Source: Chlorogloea purpurea SAG 13.99 (GTDB lineage: Bacteria > Cyanobacteriota > Cyanobacteriia > Cyanobacteriales > Microcystaceae). From it: DNA of 64,000 bases. The notes under the pieces were generated by a model, which saw nothing but the letters and a program-made list of their open reading frames with translations, had not been told where the DNA came from and searched no databases. Made by a program: the position numbers and the translations under genes. Below are positions 9,576 through 18,849 of the stretch, piece after piece; position 1 is the stretch's first letter, and each line of letters starts with the position of its first letter. Where the stretch lies: NCBI GenBank assembly GCA_016903695.1, contig JADQBB010000008.1:54286-118285 (forward strand). The letters are read 5' to 3'.

Positions 9576-10466
9576 ATGACCACATTTCCCATTTCTCTAA
9601 AAGCAAAAGCGCCACCTATTAAATCTCAAGGCATTAAAACTAAGCTAGTGCCATTCATATTGAGTAGTATTCAATGGGATGGGAAAGGGCGGTGGATAGA
9701 ACCATTCCTAGGTTCTGGCTCCGTTTTACTCAATGCGAAGCCGGATAGAGCTTTAGTTGCCGATACCAATAAACATATTATTAATGTATATAAATATATT
9801 CAATCGGAAATTATCAATGCTAATTCTCTTAAATATCATTTAGAAACAGAAGGTTGCCGATTAGAAAAACGAGGGGAAGATTATTACTATGAAGTTCGTA
9901 ATAGATTCAATAATAGCGCTAATCCATTCGATTTTATCTTCTTGAACCGAGCTTCCTTTAACGGAGTTGTAAGATTTAATTCAAAAGGTGGTTTTAACGT
10001 TCCCTTCTGTAAAAAAATAGGCCGTTTCCGAGCAGCATACGTAACAAAAATTTGTAATCAGGTGGCTTGGGCGGGAGAAATTATCAGCGGCAGGAATTGG
10101 ATTTTTGAAGTTCGAGATTGGAGGGACATACTGGATAAGGCAGAAAGAGAGGATTTTGTTTATCTAGATCCACCCTATACCGGCAGACACGCTGATTATT
10201 ACAGTCAATGGAAAGAATCTGATGCGTCGGAATTGGCCGAACGGGTTAAAAATCTTCCCTGTGGTTTCGCCTATTCTATGTGGAAGAAAAACGTTTATAG
10301 AGAAAATGAACATTTGAACGTACACTTTCAAGGGTTTCCCTGCCTTACTTACCAACATTTTTATCAAGTAGGGTCGAGAGAGGATTTCAGGAATGCGATG
10401 GAGGAAGCTTTAATAATAAGCCCGATTTCTTTACCTGAAAATATACAAGAACTGAACAGCTCATAG
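9576..10466 (+). CDS. DNA adenine N6-methyltransferase, D12 (Dam) class
   Basis: About 296 residues from the ATG at 9576; ATG 9540 or TTG 9534 would lengthen it by 12-14. The weak AGGA at 9560 favours 9576. The SAM-binding FLGSGSVLLN motif (about 35) and the catalytic motif IV DPPY, in VYLDPPYTGR (about 200), are intact. The FNRASFNGVVRFN segment is typical of Dam-class enzymes. D12 enzymes often modify GATC, which is the core of the HIP1 octamer, but the target here is not provable from sequence. No intact restriction endonuclease is adjacent. The gene ends 6 bases inside a convergent short ORF. Confidence 0.9.
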   Translation: MTTFPISLKAKAPPIKSQGIKTKLVPFILSSIQWDGKGRWIEPFLGSGSVLLNAKPDRALVADTNKHIINVYKYIQSEIINANSLKYHLETEGCRLEKRGEDYYYEVRNRFNNSANPFDFIFLNRASFNGVVRFNSKGGFNVPFCKKIGRFRAAYVTKICNQVAWAGEIISGRNWIFEVRDWRDILDKAEREDFVYLDPPYTGRHADYYSQWKESDASELAERVKNLPCGFAYSMWKKNVYRENEHLNVHFQGFPCLTYQHFYQVGSREDFRNAMEEALIISPISLPENIQELNSS

Positions 10467-10772
10467 GTTAGTATCAGTCCTCTGTTGTTTCCAACTCCGG
10501 TACTCTCTAATGTTGCTAAATTTTAGTTTACGCAGTTCTGCTGTTTTTTCGTAGTTACGCCAATAGTCTAAAAATTCCGTTTCCGATTCAAACGGTGTAT
10601 TTCCCAATTTAAAGTCATCTAAATTTCCGTAAATACTACCTATGTTAGTTGTATTACCGCTCCCTGGAGTATCGCTGGCCATACGCCACTGCCTCTCTTT
10701 CCCACCCCCCGCTTTCATATCAAGGAAGTGCGATCGCACACGAACACGAAAAGCGATTACTAAACCGCCCAT
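10461..10772 (-). CDS. Short hypothetical protein convergent with the adenine methylase
   Basis: Up to 103 residues. Internal ATGs at 10718 and 10682 give 85 or 73 residues, and no start has a good ribosome site. The C-terminal 70 residues look like a real protein (TNIGSIYGNLDDFKLGN, FLDYWRNYEKTAELRKLKF). The first 30 are basic, low-complexity and cover a HIP1 octamer, so they may not be translated. I do not recognise the family. Its tail overlaps the methylase stop by 6 bases. It could be the C-terminal remnant of a larger gene, possibly a partner of the methylase, but that is inference. Confidence 0.4.
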   Translation of the reverse strand: MGGLVIAFRVRVRSHFLDMKAGGGKERQWRMASDTPGSGNTTNIGSIYGNLDDFKLGNTPFESETEFLDYWRNYEKTAELRKLKFSNIREYRSWKQQRTDTNL

Positions 10773-10813
10773 CCGCAGAGCGCGATCTTACTTTCAAGCC
10801 AAAATAAAATAAA

Positions 10814-11038
10814 ATTGAAAATGTTACGATTGAGGGAAAGTCGATCTCTTTAACTGCAGAACAAGCTATTAAATCTGTTGAGCTTTGTCAAAGTCTCTCC
10901 GATCTTCATCAGAATATTGTATTGTTCCGTTTTGATGAGATAAAGAGAGAAATTTATATTTTAGCCGATTCAAATATCGAAATTGTGATTTATTCCTCTG
11001 GAAATTGGGAGTTTTTGCTAAATGAAACCGAATTTTGA
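10814..11038 (+). CDS. DUF6888-like protein without a standard start codon
   Basis: An open frame of 74 residues follows an in-frame TAA at 10805. It contains CQSLSDLHQNIVLFRFDE, IYILADSNIEIVIYSSG and NWEFL, a pattern I recognise from small cyanobacterial DUF6888 proteins. The first in-frame ATG/GTG/TTG lies too far in to give a whole domain, so translation would need an ATT (10814 or later) or the gene has lost its start. Its TGA overlaps the start of the following DUF6887-like gene by 17 bases, the usual arrangement of the pair. The family name is recalled, not searched. Confidence 0.6.
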   Translation: MENVTIEGKSISLTAEQAIKSVELCQSLSDLHQNIVLFRFDEIKREIYILADSNIEIVIYSSGNWEFLLNETEF

Positions 11039-11231
11039 AACAATGAATAAGACTCAATTGAGAGCTTATGTTTTAGAAAATAGAGAAGATCATGAGGCTT
11101 TACGAGCTTTGATGAGTCGTCGTGACCCTAATGGTGTTCAATATAATTTCCCTAATACAGAAGAGGGAAGAGAACAAACAAAAGCGGTGATCAAGCGTAA
11201 AATCGAAAGCAATTTAGATAATTTATCCTGA
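11022..11231 (+). CDS. DUF6887-like small protein
   Basis: A 69-residue protein beginning MKPNFETMNKTQLRAYVLENREDHEALRALM. It matches the opening pattern (MKPxFxxMxxxxLRAYVLxHRxDxEA) that I recall for cyanobacterial DUF6887. Such genes occur in short two-gene cassettes with DUF6888 and appear in many copies in some genomes, which suggests a selfish or toxin-antitoxin-like role that has not been shown. It overlaps the upstream DUF6888-like frame by 17 bases, so translational coupling is likely. Confidence 0.75.
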   Translation: MKPNFETMNKTQLRAYVLENREDHEALRALMSRRDPNGVQYNFPNTEEGREQTKAVIKRKIESNLDNLS

Positions 11232-11297
11232 AAAAGAACCATAAGCTGGCGTTGACGACCAAACTAAAAACTCATTTATCTTAAGGGGACAAAATTG

Positions 11298-13055
11298 TTA
11301 TATCCTATACCCTCTAGGAGTAATCATCCAGTCCTCGTGAACGCGAGTATTACTATTACCGATTAAAACCACCGTCAGCATATCGATCGAATAACTTAAC
11401 ATCTCCCCTAAAGTAGTTAAAATAATCGCTTCTTCTTGACGATATACATTACTAACTATCGCCACCGGTGTCCCAGCATCACGGTATTTTAATAATATAT
11501 CCCGCCCTATGACGATTTGTTCTTGACGATTTTGAGAACGAGGATTGTATAAACCCACCACGAAATCACCCGCCGCCGCCGCCTCTAAACGCTTTTCAAT
11601 AGTGGGCCAAGGAGTCAATAAATCGCTGAGACTAATGGCGCAAAAATCGTGCATCAGGGGCGCGCCGACTCTCGCGGCCGCCGCCTGCATAGCGGTAATA
11701 CCTGGAAACACTTCCACCCCCGGATTATTACCATCCCATCCCGACGCTTGTAATTGTTCTAGAACCAAGCCGCCCATAGCGTAAATACCGCAGTCACCCG
11801 AAGATATTACGCCCACTTTCAAACCCCATCTCGCTAATTCTATCGCTCGATCGGCCCTCTGTTGTTCTCGGGTGATGGGCGATGCTTCGATAATCTGTCC
11901 GGGGCGCAATAGAGGTTGGATTAAATCTATGTATAGTCCATAACCGATGATCACATCGACTGCTGTAATCGCCGTCTTCGCCGCCGCAGTCATCTGTTCC
12001 AGTTTACCCGGCCCGATACCGATAAGATATAACTCCCCTTTCTTACCAATATATTCTCGATTCGCTTTCGCTATGGCGATCGTTACTTCTTTTCCCTCTA
12101 TCTGTTTTGTCACCAATAATTCCCCCATCCCGGCGGCCGAAAGAGCGGCCGCTTCCGCTACACTGGCTGTGCCAACTTCCTCTGCTACTACGGGCGAGGG
12201 ATTTGGTACGGATACCCTCTGTAGGATTTCAGCGCTAAAAGTTTTCAGGGGTAAATCGTGGATTTGACAATATTCCAGAATACCAACTTCATCGGCTTTT
12301 AAATCTATGGTAGCTAAACCAGCGATCGATCCCCAAGCCAAACCATATTTCTGACAAACCCCTTCAATCGCCCTGGTGATTGTTTCTAAAGACGCGCCTC
12401 GAATACAGCCAACCCCCACCCACAATACTCGTGGATGCCAACAAACTTGGGGTTTCAGGGCGGGAGGATAATATTTATGAGTGATTAGAACTCTCGCCCC
12501 TGCCGACTCGCCGCCGCCCGCGAAAATAAAATTATGTCCCGCCGGTAAAGTCTTCTGCCAGACAGTAGATCCGCATTCTTGTAAAACTTCTACCGGTTGC
12601 CCCCTGACTATAACACTACTGGTTTCCGTCCACTGACCGGGCCCTTTACGCCAGCCGAAAGTCTTACCGAGAATATCGATACCGGGAAGATTTAACCCTG
12701 TCGAGGCACTAGTGATAATCGGCGTTAGTCCTAATTGATGAGCGACCAGGCGCGTTAACTCTTCTCCTCCCCCTTCATGACCGCCGCAGAGATTGATCGC
12801 GTAACTACCCTGTAAGTCTAGTACAATTACAGCAGGATCTGTGGCTTTATCGGTCAATAGCGGCGCGATCAGACGCACCACCGCCCCCATAGTCAAATCG
12901 AATACTAACGCCTTGTATTTGCCCCAGAGAGAAGGCAAAAGATTTTTATCTACAGGGTAAAGACCGATCTCGTGTTCTTGACAAAAAGCACGAAGGGTGC
13001 TGTTAGAATGGGTAGCGATAACAGCGAGGGGTTGATAAGAAGCGAGAAGAGTCAA
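11298..13055 (-). CDS. cobJ: CbiG-CobJ fusion: cobalt-precorrin-5A hydrolase / precorrin-3B C17-methyltransferase
   Basis: A 585-residue bifunctional enzyme of corrin ring synthesis. Residues about 1-215 are the CbiG N-terminal part (GGHEGGGEELTRLVA), and about 215-330 the CbiG C-terminal domain (WVGVGCIRGASLETI). Residues about 340-585 are a tetrapyrrole methylase with the SAM site GELYLIGIGPG and the GVISSGDCGIYAMGG loop. It performs ring contraction and acetaldehyde release on the B12 (or pseudo-B12) pathway. The first usable start is TTG at 13055; upstream in-frame codons offer nothing better than ATT. It is divergent from the NAD(P)HX repair gene with only about 43 bases between starts. 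Confidence 0.93.
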   Translation of the reverse strand: MTLLASYQPLAVIATHSNSTLRAFCQEHEIGLYPVDKNLLPSLWGKYKALVFDLTMGAVVRLIAPLLTDKATDPAVIVLDLQGSYAINLCGGHEGGGEELTRLVAHQLGLTPIITSASTGLNLPGIDILGKTFGWRKGPGQWTETSSVIVRGQPVEVLQECGSTVWQKTLPAGHNFIFAGGGESAGARVLITHKYYPPALKPQVCWHPRVLWVGVGCIRGASLETITRAIEGVCQKYGLAWGSIAGLATIDLKADEVGILEYCQIHDLPLKTFSAEILQRVSVPNPSPVVAEEVGTASVAEAAALSAAGMGELLVTKQIEGKEVTIAIAKANREYIGKKGELYLIGIGPGKLEQMTAAAKTAITAVDVIIGYGLYIDLIQPLLRPGQIIEASPITREQQRADRAIELARWGLKVGVISSGDCGIYAMGGLVLEQLQASGWDGNNPGVEVFPGITAMQAAAARVGAPLMHDFCAISLSDLLTPWPTIEKRLEAAAAGDFVVGLYNPRSQNRQEQIVIGRDILLKYRDAGTPVAIVSNVYRQEEAIILTTLGEMLSYSIDMLTVVLIGNSNTRVHEDWMITPRGYRI

Positions 13056-13098
13056 AATTTCTGGATTGCTAACACGTACTTTACCTAGTATAGAAGCT

Positions 13099-14592
13099 AT
13101 GAGTCTTGTGGAATCGATCGTAGTTACCGCAGCCGAAATGCGCGAGATAGAAGAGGCTATCTTCGCCGGCGGGATGCCCGTGGCCGCCCTGATGGAGAAA
13201 GCGGCTTTGTTAGTAGCCGAAAGAATTATAGCGCTGACTTCTGACTTCTCATCACTTATAGGCGTGTTAGTCGGCCCCGGTCATAATGGCGGAGATGCTT
13301 TAGTAGTGGCGAGGGAGTTATATTTGAAGGGTTATGATGTCGCGGTTTATTGTCCTTTCGATTCTCTCAAAGATTTAACAGCGCAACATAGTAACTACGG
13401 CATTCGTTTAGGGATACCCTTCGTCCTGAAATTAGAGGATTTGCAGGGTTGTGACTTCATCATCGACGGCTTATTCGGTTTCGGATTGGAGAGGGAATTA
13501 TCGGGGAGGATGGGAGAGGAGATCGATCGCATTAACTCATGGCGTAAAATAGTCATCAGTATCGACCTTCCTTCGGGCATCCATACGGATACGGGTAAGG
13601 TTTTAGGTACGGCGATAAAGGCGAGTCATACCCTCTGCCTCGGTTTGTGGAAGCGGGCTTTCTTTCAAGACCACGCTCTAGAATATATCGGGGAAGCCCA
13701 AAGAATTGATTTTGGCATCACCGAAAGTCAATTACCCGCGAATATATCCACAGAAGTTATCACCCCGGATATTTTTAAAAACTCTTTACCCCTACCCCGT
13801 CACCCCCTCACTCATAAGTATAAACAGGGTCATGTTCTGTTAGTATGTGGTTCGGAGCGTTACGCGGGCGGAGCGATTTTAACCGGTTTAGGCGCGCGCG
13901 GCAGTGGGGTGGGAATGCTATCTATGGCAGTGCCCCTTTCTTTTAAACCTTTACTCGTCAATCATCTACCCGAAGCCTTAATTATCGGCTGTGAAGAAAC
14001 CCCAAGCGGTGTCATCGCTTCCCTGCCCCCTCTAGACGGTTACGATATAATCGCCTGCGGGCCCGGTTTGACCACCGAAAACCCCGCCTTACTGCAAAAA
14101 GTTTTAGGGGTGGAATGTCCCCTGATATTGGATGCAGACGCGTTAAATTTGCTGGCTAAAATTGGCGTTGAAGTATTGAAGTCTAGAAAAGGAGTCACAG
14201 TATTAACACCTCATGCCGGGGAGTTTAAACGGTTATTTCAGGGAATTGATTTACACGATCGTATCCTTGCTACACAACAGGCCGCGTCTATCAGTGGGGC
14301 TATAGTGTTGCTCAAGGGAGCGAGAACCGTTATCGCCCATCCTGACGGTACTATATGGCTCATCGGTGAAAGTACACCCGCCTTAGCGAGAGGCGGCAGT
14401 GGCGATGTTTTGACGGGATTGATGGGAGGATTGTTGAGTCAAATGACCCATCAACCGGTAGAGAAGGGGGTGGCCCTATCGGCTCACTGGCACGCTAGGG
14501 CGGCAATTTTAGCCGCATCCCAAAGTAGTGAGATGGGCGTGGATGGGGTGACTCTGGCTCAATATTTAACTAAGATACCAGGCTCTTTTTGA
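13099..14592 (+). CDS. nnrD: Bifunctional NAD(P)H-hydrate epimerase / dehydratase
   Basis: About 497 residues from the ATG at 13099; the frame opens at a TTG at 13066 which I consider less likely. The N-terminal NnrE/YjeF_N domain (about 1-210) has the [18 protein letters not shown] motif and IDGLFGFGL. The C-terminal NnrD/carbohydrate-kinase-like domain (about 225-490) has [22 protein letters not shown] and the ATP-site [14 protein letters not shown]. Together they epimerise and dehydrate damaged NAD(P)HX back to NAD(P)H. The last 34 bases overlap the 3' end of convergent comB. Confidence 0.94.
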   Translation: MSLVESIVVTAAEMREIEEAIFAGGMPVAALMEKAALLVAERIIALTSDFSSLIGVLVGPGHNGGDALVVARELYLKGYDVAVYCPFDSLKDLTAQHSNYGIRLGIPFVLKLEDLQGCDFIIDGLFGFGLERELSGRMGEEIDRINSWRKIVISIDLPSGIHTDTGKVLGTAIKASHTLCLGLWKRAFFQDHALEYIGEAQRIDFGITESQLPANISTEVITPDIFKNSLPLPRHPLTHKYKQGHVLLVCGSERYAGGAILTGLGARGSGVGMLSMAVPLSFKPLLVNHLPEALIIGCEETPSGVIASLPPLDGYDIIACGPGLTTENPALLQKVLGVECPLILDADALNLLAKIGVEVLKSRKGVTVLTPHAGEFKRLFQGIDLHDRILATQQAASISGAIVLLKGARTVIAHPDGTIWLIGESTPALARGGSGDVLTGLMGGLLSQMTHQPVEKGVALSAHWHARAAILAASQSSEMGVDGVTLAQYLTKIPGSF

Positions 14593-15284
14593 ATCGGTAG
14601 GATATTAACCGAATCGATTTGGGCGCAATATTTTAAGTCTTCGTCACAGTGTAGACGTAATAGACGTTGCCCGTGACTACAACTGTGGAACATTTTTAAC
14701 AGATCGTCTTTCCATTGAGAATAGAGAGCGATCGAAGCTAATACCTCATCGTTACCGATCGTGATCTCATCCGAACCAGTGGTCAAGGCGTGAGCGATCG
14801 CACCTGCACAACAAGTATCTTCGAGAGAGTAACCACCTTCCCAACCAGACCCTAAAAGCCATACAGTTTCCGGCTTCTTATCTAAAAGATATTTAACCGC
14901 ACTGCCACGATTAATAATCGCCGCCGTGATCACATCGGCTGACTCTTCCACTCTCTGTAGGGCCCTCGTGCCGTTAGTGGTACTGATGAATAGACGCTTA
15001 CCGCCCATCAGTTCCGGGGTACAATCGAGGGGGGAGTTACCCAGGTCACAGCCTTCTACTTTGGCCCCACCCCTTTCCCCGGCGCGCAAACGGTTTTCTG
15101 GTAGCCAAGCGTCGCTAACTTCCATGAGAGTTGTCATATCACTGAAGGCTTGTACGGATTCGGCACCGGCGTTTAAAGCTGTGGCGATGGTCGTCGTGGC
15201 TCTTAATACATCTATCACCACGGCACAATCGGGCAAGGTCTCGGCGGGAGTTAGTTCGGGGGTGTGATATACAAAAAGCTGCAC
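14559..15284 (-). CDS. comB: 2-phosphosulfolactate phosphatase family protein
   Basis: A 241-residue ComB-family protein with [18 protein letters not shown] near the N-terminus, [17 protein letters not shown] in the middle and [13 protein letters not shown], the family signature segments. ComB removes phosphate from 2-phosphosulfolactate in coenzyme M synthesis in archaea. Cyanobacteria keep the gene without making coenzyme M, so the real substrate is unknown. Translation begins at a GTG (15284). Its 3' end runs 34 bases into nnrD on the opposite strand. Confidence 0.87.
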   Translation of the reverse strand: MQLFVYHTPELTPAETLPDCAVVIDVLRATTTIATALNAGAESVQAFSDMTTLMEVSDAWLPENRLRAGERGGAKVEGCDLGNSPLDCTPELMGGKRLFISTTNGTRALQRVEESADVITAAIINRGSAVKYLLDKKPETVWLLGSGWEGGYSLEDTCCAGAIAHALTTGSDEITIGNDEVLASIALYSQWKDDLLKMFHSCSHGQRLLRLHCDEDLKYCAQIDSVNILPIQKEPGILVKY

Positions 15285-15380
15285 AGAATAACTATCCGTA
15301 GTAAAGATAGGGGAAATTTTACCATAGTACAGGTTCGCTTTTAGTTACAATAATTCAATCACACTCTGTTGTTATCGTCT

Positions 15381-15971
15381 ATGTTCCGAGATGAGGTTTT
15401 GGCTTGGTTACAGGATAATGTGCCTCCCCGCCGCCTGACTCATATTCTCAGTGTCGAAAAAATGTGCGCCGATTTAGCCACCCGCCACGGTTTAGAGCCT
15501 TCACGGGCGGCGCGGGCGGGTTTATTACACGACGCGGCTAAGTTTTTTCCACCGCCTCTATTGCTGACTATGGCGGAAAGCCACGGGGTGGAAATAGATG
15601 ATGTGTGCAGGAGTCATCCTCACCTATTACACGCGGAGGTGAGCGCCATCGTAGCACGAGATCAATTCGGGGTAAAGGATGAAGAAATATTATGGGCTAT
15701 CAGGAATCACACCCTGGGTAGACCGGGGATGAGTGACCTCAGTTGTATCGTGTTTATAGCCGATGCCCTCGAACCCGGAAGGGGCGACACGGGAGAATTA
15801 GAAAATCTACGTCTGCTAAGTAAGGAAAATCTTTATAAAACCGTTCTCCAAACCTGTGAGTATTCTTTAAAATACTTATTAAATACCCATTGTCCCATAC
15901 ACCCCCGCACAATTTTAACCAGGAATTGGGCTTTACAAATCGTTAAAAACTCTCATCAAGAGCGAAACTGA
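15381..15971 (+). CDS. yqeK: YqeK-type HD-domain Ap4A hydrolase
   Basis: About 196 residues from ATG 15381, with a TTG at 15369 four codons upstream. The HD-superfamily metal site is visible: RLTHILSVEKM, GLLHDAAKF (the HD pair), HPHLLHAEVSA and NHTLGRPGM with late Asp VFIADALEPGR. Bacterial YqeK symmetrically splits diadenosine tetraphosphate into ADP. The stop TGA at 15969-15971 abuts the ATG of rsfS at 15972, which matches the widespread yqeK-rsfS operon. Confidence 0.9.
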   Translation: MFRDEVLAWLQDNVPPRRLTHILSVEKMCADLATRHGLEPSRAARAGLLHDAAKFFPPPLLLTMAESHGVEIDDVCRSHPHLLHAEVSAIVARDQFGVKDEEILWAIRNHTLGRPGMSDLSCIVFIADALEPGRGDTGELENLRLLSKENLYKTVLQTCEYSLKYLLNTHCPIHPRTILTRNWALQIVKNSHQERN

Positions 15972-16361
15972 ATGACCAATACGCAAATTACAGACACTGA
16001 TACCACCCTCCAATTAGCCTACACGATCGCCCTCGCTGCCGACGAGAGAAAAGCCGGGGATATAGTTATTCTCAAAGTGAGCGAAGTTTCTTATCTGACC
16101 GATTATTTCGTCATCATGACGGGTTTCTCGAAAACTCAAGTGCGGGCCCTATCCGATGCTATCGAAGCAAAGGTGGACGAAGAATTGGGAAAACTCCCCC
16201 AAAGAACCGTGGGCAAGGGGGAAAATAGCTGGATAGTCCAAGATTACGGCGATGTGATCGTACATATTTTCCTACCGGTGGAAAGAGAATTTTACAGCTT
16301 GGAAGCTTTTTGGGGACACGCGGAACGTTTGCCCCTACCTTTTTCTTTAGTGCGAGAATGA
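15972..16361 (+). CDS. rsfS: Ribosomal silencing factor RsfS
   Basis: A 129-residue member of the RsfS/DUF143 (Iojap) family. Conserved segments are [24 protein letters not shown], then GEGENSW-like [20 protein letters not shown] and FYSLEAFWG. RsfS binds ribosomal protein L14 on the 50S subunit and blocks joining to the 30S when nutrients are scarce. It starts directly after the yqeK stop with no gap, and the CGLD27 gene follows 10 bases later, so the three genes form one operon. Confidence 0.95.
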   Translation: MTNTQITDTDTTLQLAYTIALAADERKAGDIVILKVSEVSYLTDYFVIMTGFSKTQVRALSDAIEAKVDEELGKLPQRTVGKGENSWIVQDYGDVIVHIFLPVEREFYSLEAFWGHAERLPLPFSLVRE

Positions 16362-16371
16362 GATAAAAGCC

Positions 16372-16878
16372 ATGAAAGAATCCCCGGTTAGTTTTTGCCC
16401 CGTGCCAGAAGAACAACAGCCAGTCAACGAATACGAACAATTAAAAGACTCTTGGTTTTTCAGTTGGCCGACTTTAGAGCCTTGGGCATACGGTAAAAAA
16501 TTAGCTTGGGTATGGGGCTGGAGTTGGTTACTGGTCGGGCCGATCGTGGCGGCCAGTTTCCCCATCAAGAAACATCCCCTAGAATTTATATTATGGGGGC
16601 TCATCGGCACTCTTTTGTCAGTGGGTTTAGTGCTGGCGAGATTATATCTAGGGTGGAATTATATTAAAGACCGCCTGAACGCTGATAAAGTGTTTTATGA
16701 GGAATCCGGTTGGTACGATGGGCAAACTTGGACGAAAACCCCTGGAGTGTTGACCCGCGATCGCTTAATCGTGGCTTATCAGATTGTACCGCTCCTCGAT
16801 CGATTGGGAAAAACCGCTCTGATTGTCATCACCGTAATTATCTCCAGCGGCCTGCTCTGGCTGCTCATCACCCATTAA
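16372..16878 (+). CDS. CGLD27 family (DUF1230) membrane protein
   Basis: A 168-residue protein with the N-terminal signature SFCPVPEEQQPVNEYEQLKDSWFFSWPTL. It has about three membrane helices (about 40-60, 70-92 and 145-165) and the central YLGWNYIKDRL...YEESGWYDGQTW segment. This is the CGLD27 family, conserved in the green lineage, diatoms and cyanobacteria. Plant homologues are linked to chloroplast metal (iron) homeostasis and photosynthetic acclimation, but the molecular role is not settled. It sits third in the yqeK-rsfS operon; asparaginase follows 19 bases later. Confidence 0.9.
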   Translation: MKESPVSFCPVPEEQQPVNEYEQLKDSWFFSWPTLEPWAYGKKLAWVWGWSWLLVGPIVAASFPIKKHPLEFILWGLIGTLLSVGLVLARLYLGWNYIKDRLNADKVFYEESGWYDGQTWTKTPGVLTRDRLIVAYQIVPLLDRLGKTALIVITVIISSGLLWLLITH

Positions 16879-16897
16879 TCCTTATTGACGAAAACAC

Positions 16898-17851
16898 ATG
16901 ACCAGGGGAAAACGTACAAGTTCACCAAAATTAGAAGTTCACTTACTGCGGGAAGGTATTGTCGAATCTGTTCACTGCGTGGAGGCGGTAGTCTGCGATG
17001 AAAAGGGACGAATCCTTACTACAGCAGGCAGTGCGGAAACCACGGCTTTTATTCGCTCGGCCCTAAAACCCTTTCAAGCCCTCGCCGTAACCAACACGGG
17101 TACTCTAGAGAGGTATGATCTAACCGATAAGGATTTAGCGATTATTTGTAGCTCGCATCAGGGCACAGTAGAACAAGCGAGACAGGCTTTTAATATCCTT
17201 TGGCGGGCTGATATTGATGCCAACGCCCTACAATGTCCCATCCCGGCAGGTAAACACAGTAAATTAGAATACAATTGTTCGGGAAAACACGCGGGGATGT
17301 TAGCCGTGTGTAAACAGCGGGGTTGGCCCTTGAATAATTATCTGCGCCCTTCGAGTTCCATCCAACAGCTAATTTTGGATAAAGTAGCCGAATTATTGGG
17401 AATGCCGGGGGATGAATTGATCGGCGCTCACGATGATTGTGGGGCACCCACTTACTCGATGCAATTAGGGCAGATGGCTCACCTTTACGCCCATCTAGCT
17501 TCCGGTAGACATTTGGATTTAGAAAGGGTTGTCAGGGCCATGACCTATTATCCCCGGATGGTAGCGGGCGACGGCGCTTTCGATACGGAGGTGATGCGTC
17601 TCACGGAAGGGGAAATCGTCAGTAAAACCGGGGCCGAGGGTATTCAATGCGTGGCGAAGGTGGGCCAAGGCGTGGGCTTGGCCATTAAAGCCCTCGACGG
17701 TTCAAAACGAGCGAAACACGCCGCCGCCCTCCAGGTGCTGAAACAGATGGGTTGGATTTCTCCCACCGTGGCGGAAAGCCTCTCGGATATGTTCATGAAA
17801 CAAGGTAGTTACACCCGATTAGAAGTAGTGGGAGAGATGGCTTTCCTTTAA
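16898..17851 (+). CDS. L-asparaginase II family protein
   Basis: A 317-residue protein of the asparaginase II family (PF06089 type, distinct from AnsA/AnsB). Signature segments are FIRSALKPFQALAV, IICSSHQGT, KLEYNCSGKHAGMLAVC, DDCGAPTYSMQL and GDGAFDTEVM. It should hydrolyse L-asparagine to aspartate and ammonia. The ATG at 16898 lies 19 bases after CGLD27 on the same strand. A strong hairpin at 17859-17882 follows the gene. Confidence 0.9.
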   Translation: MTRGKRTSSPKLEVHLLREGIVESVHCVEAVVCDEKGRILTTAGSAETTAFIRSALKPFQALAVTNTGTLERYDLTDKDLAIICSSHQGTVEQARQAFNILWRADIDANALQCPIPAGKHSKLEYNCSGKHAGMLAVCKQRGWPLNNYLRPSSSIQQLILDKVAELLGMPGDELIGAHDDCGAPTYSMQLGQMAHLYAHLASGRHLDLERVVRAMTYYPRMVAGDGAFDTEVMRLTEGEIVSKTGAEGIQCVAKVGQGVGLAIKALDGSKRAKHAAALQVLKQMGWISPTVAESLSDMFMKQGSYTRLEVVGEMAFL

Positions 17852-17853
17852 TT

Positions 17854-17882
17854 GAAAAACTGCGATTTGCATAAATCGCAGT
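17854..17882 (-). terminator. Rho-independent terminator of aqpZ (possibly bidirectional)
   Basis: A perfect 10-base inverted repeat, ACTGCGATTT (17859-17868) and AAATCGCAGT (17873-17882), encloses a 4-base loop. Read on the minus strand the stem is followed by TTTTTC, a good terminator for the aquaporin gene ending at 17913. On the plus strand it lies 7 bases beyond the asparaginase stop but lacks a U-run. Confidence 0.85.
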
Positions 17883-17912
17883 GGCACTTGACAAGTTCGA
17901 TCGAACTTTCGA

Positions 17913-18695
17913 TTAGCGGAAACTTTCCACGGATTCTTCGGCCGCTAATCTTTCTTCCCTAGTTTCTTCAAAAACTTTATTGTACAGGAAGCCAGCTAAG
18001 ATAGCCCCTAGAATTGGTGCTATCCAGAATAGCCACAGTTGAGCCACTAACTCCATGTTGCCGCACAGTAAAGCTACACCGGTGCTACGAGCCGGGTTAA
18101 CCGAGGTGTTGGTAACGGGGATACTGATCAGGTGGATGAGTGTTAAACCCAAGCCGATCGCCACGGGAGCGAAACCCACGGGGGCCCGACGATCCGTCGA
18201 ACCTAGAATGATCATCAAGAACATGAAGGTAAGAACTATTTCTGTCACCAAACAGGAGAATAAGTCATAGCCACCGGGTGAATGAGTTCCAAAACCATTG
18301 GTGGCTAAGGGATTACTGCCACTAAGAGCGAAACCTTGATTGCCGCGGGCGATGATGTAGATGATCACCGCCCCTAATGTAGCGCCTAATACTTGGGCGA
18401 CGATATAGGGTAATAATTCAGAAGCCGGGAAACGTTTTCCCGCCCATAACCCGAAAGAAACCGCCGGGTTGAGATGACACCCGGAAATATGCCCGATAGC
18501 GTAAGCCATCGTTAATACCGTTAAACCGAAGGCTAGAGAAACACCGACGAAGGCAATACCTAAATGGATATTAAAATCAGCGCCGTCTACTACCCCTTTC
18601 GTTTTGCCCGCGAAGACGGCGGCCAGTACAGCACTACCGCAACCTCCGAGCACTAGCCAAAATGTTCCAATAAACTCTGCAAGATACTTTTTCAT
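17913..18695 (-). CDS. aqpZ: Aquaporin Z-type water channel
   Basis: A 260-residue MIP-family channel with six membrane helices. Both NPA loops are intact: [14 protein letters not shown] (about residue 75) and [12 protein letters not shown] (about 195, Arg filter residue present). The N-terminus [20 protein letters not shown] is typical of AqpZ. It should carry water and perhaps other small uncharged solutes across the plasma membrane in osmotic stress. A terminator follows at 17854-17882. Confidence 0.95.
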   Translation of the reverse strand: MKKYLAEFIGTFWLVLGGCGSAVLAAVFAGKTKGVVDGADFNIHLGIAFVGVSLAFGLTVLTMAYAIGHISGCHLNPAVSFGLWAGKRFPASELLPYIVAQVLGATLGAVIIYIIARGNQGFALSGSNPLATNGFGTHSPGGYDLFSCLVTEIVLTFMFLMIILGSTDRRAPVGFAPVAIGLGLTLIHLISIPVTNTSVNPARSTGVALLCGNMELVAQLWLFWIAPILGAILAGFLYNKVFEETREERLAAEESVESFR

Positions 18696-18849
18696 ATGTT
18701 GTTATAAGGGTTTAGTTTGCGTATATATTATAAAATCATAATCTTCAAAAAAAACTCATTAAAAAAATCTTTATTTTCGTCAATATGGTTTATATTTGAC
18801 TTATAATGACCTGCCTACCTCTTATTTCTGAATTGGCAAGTTTCCGCCG

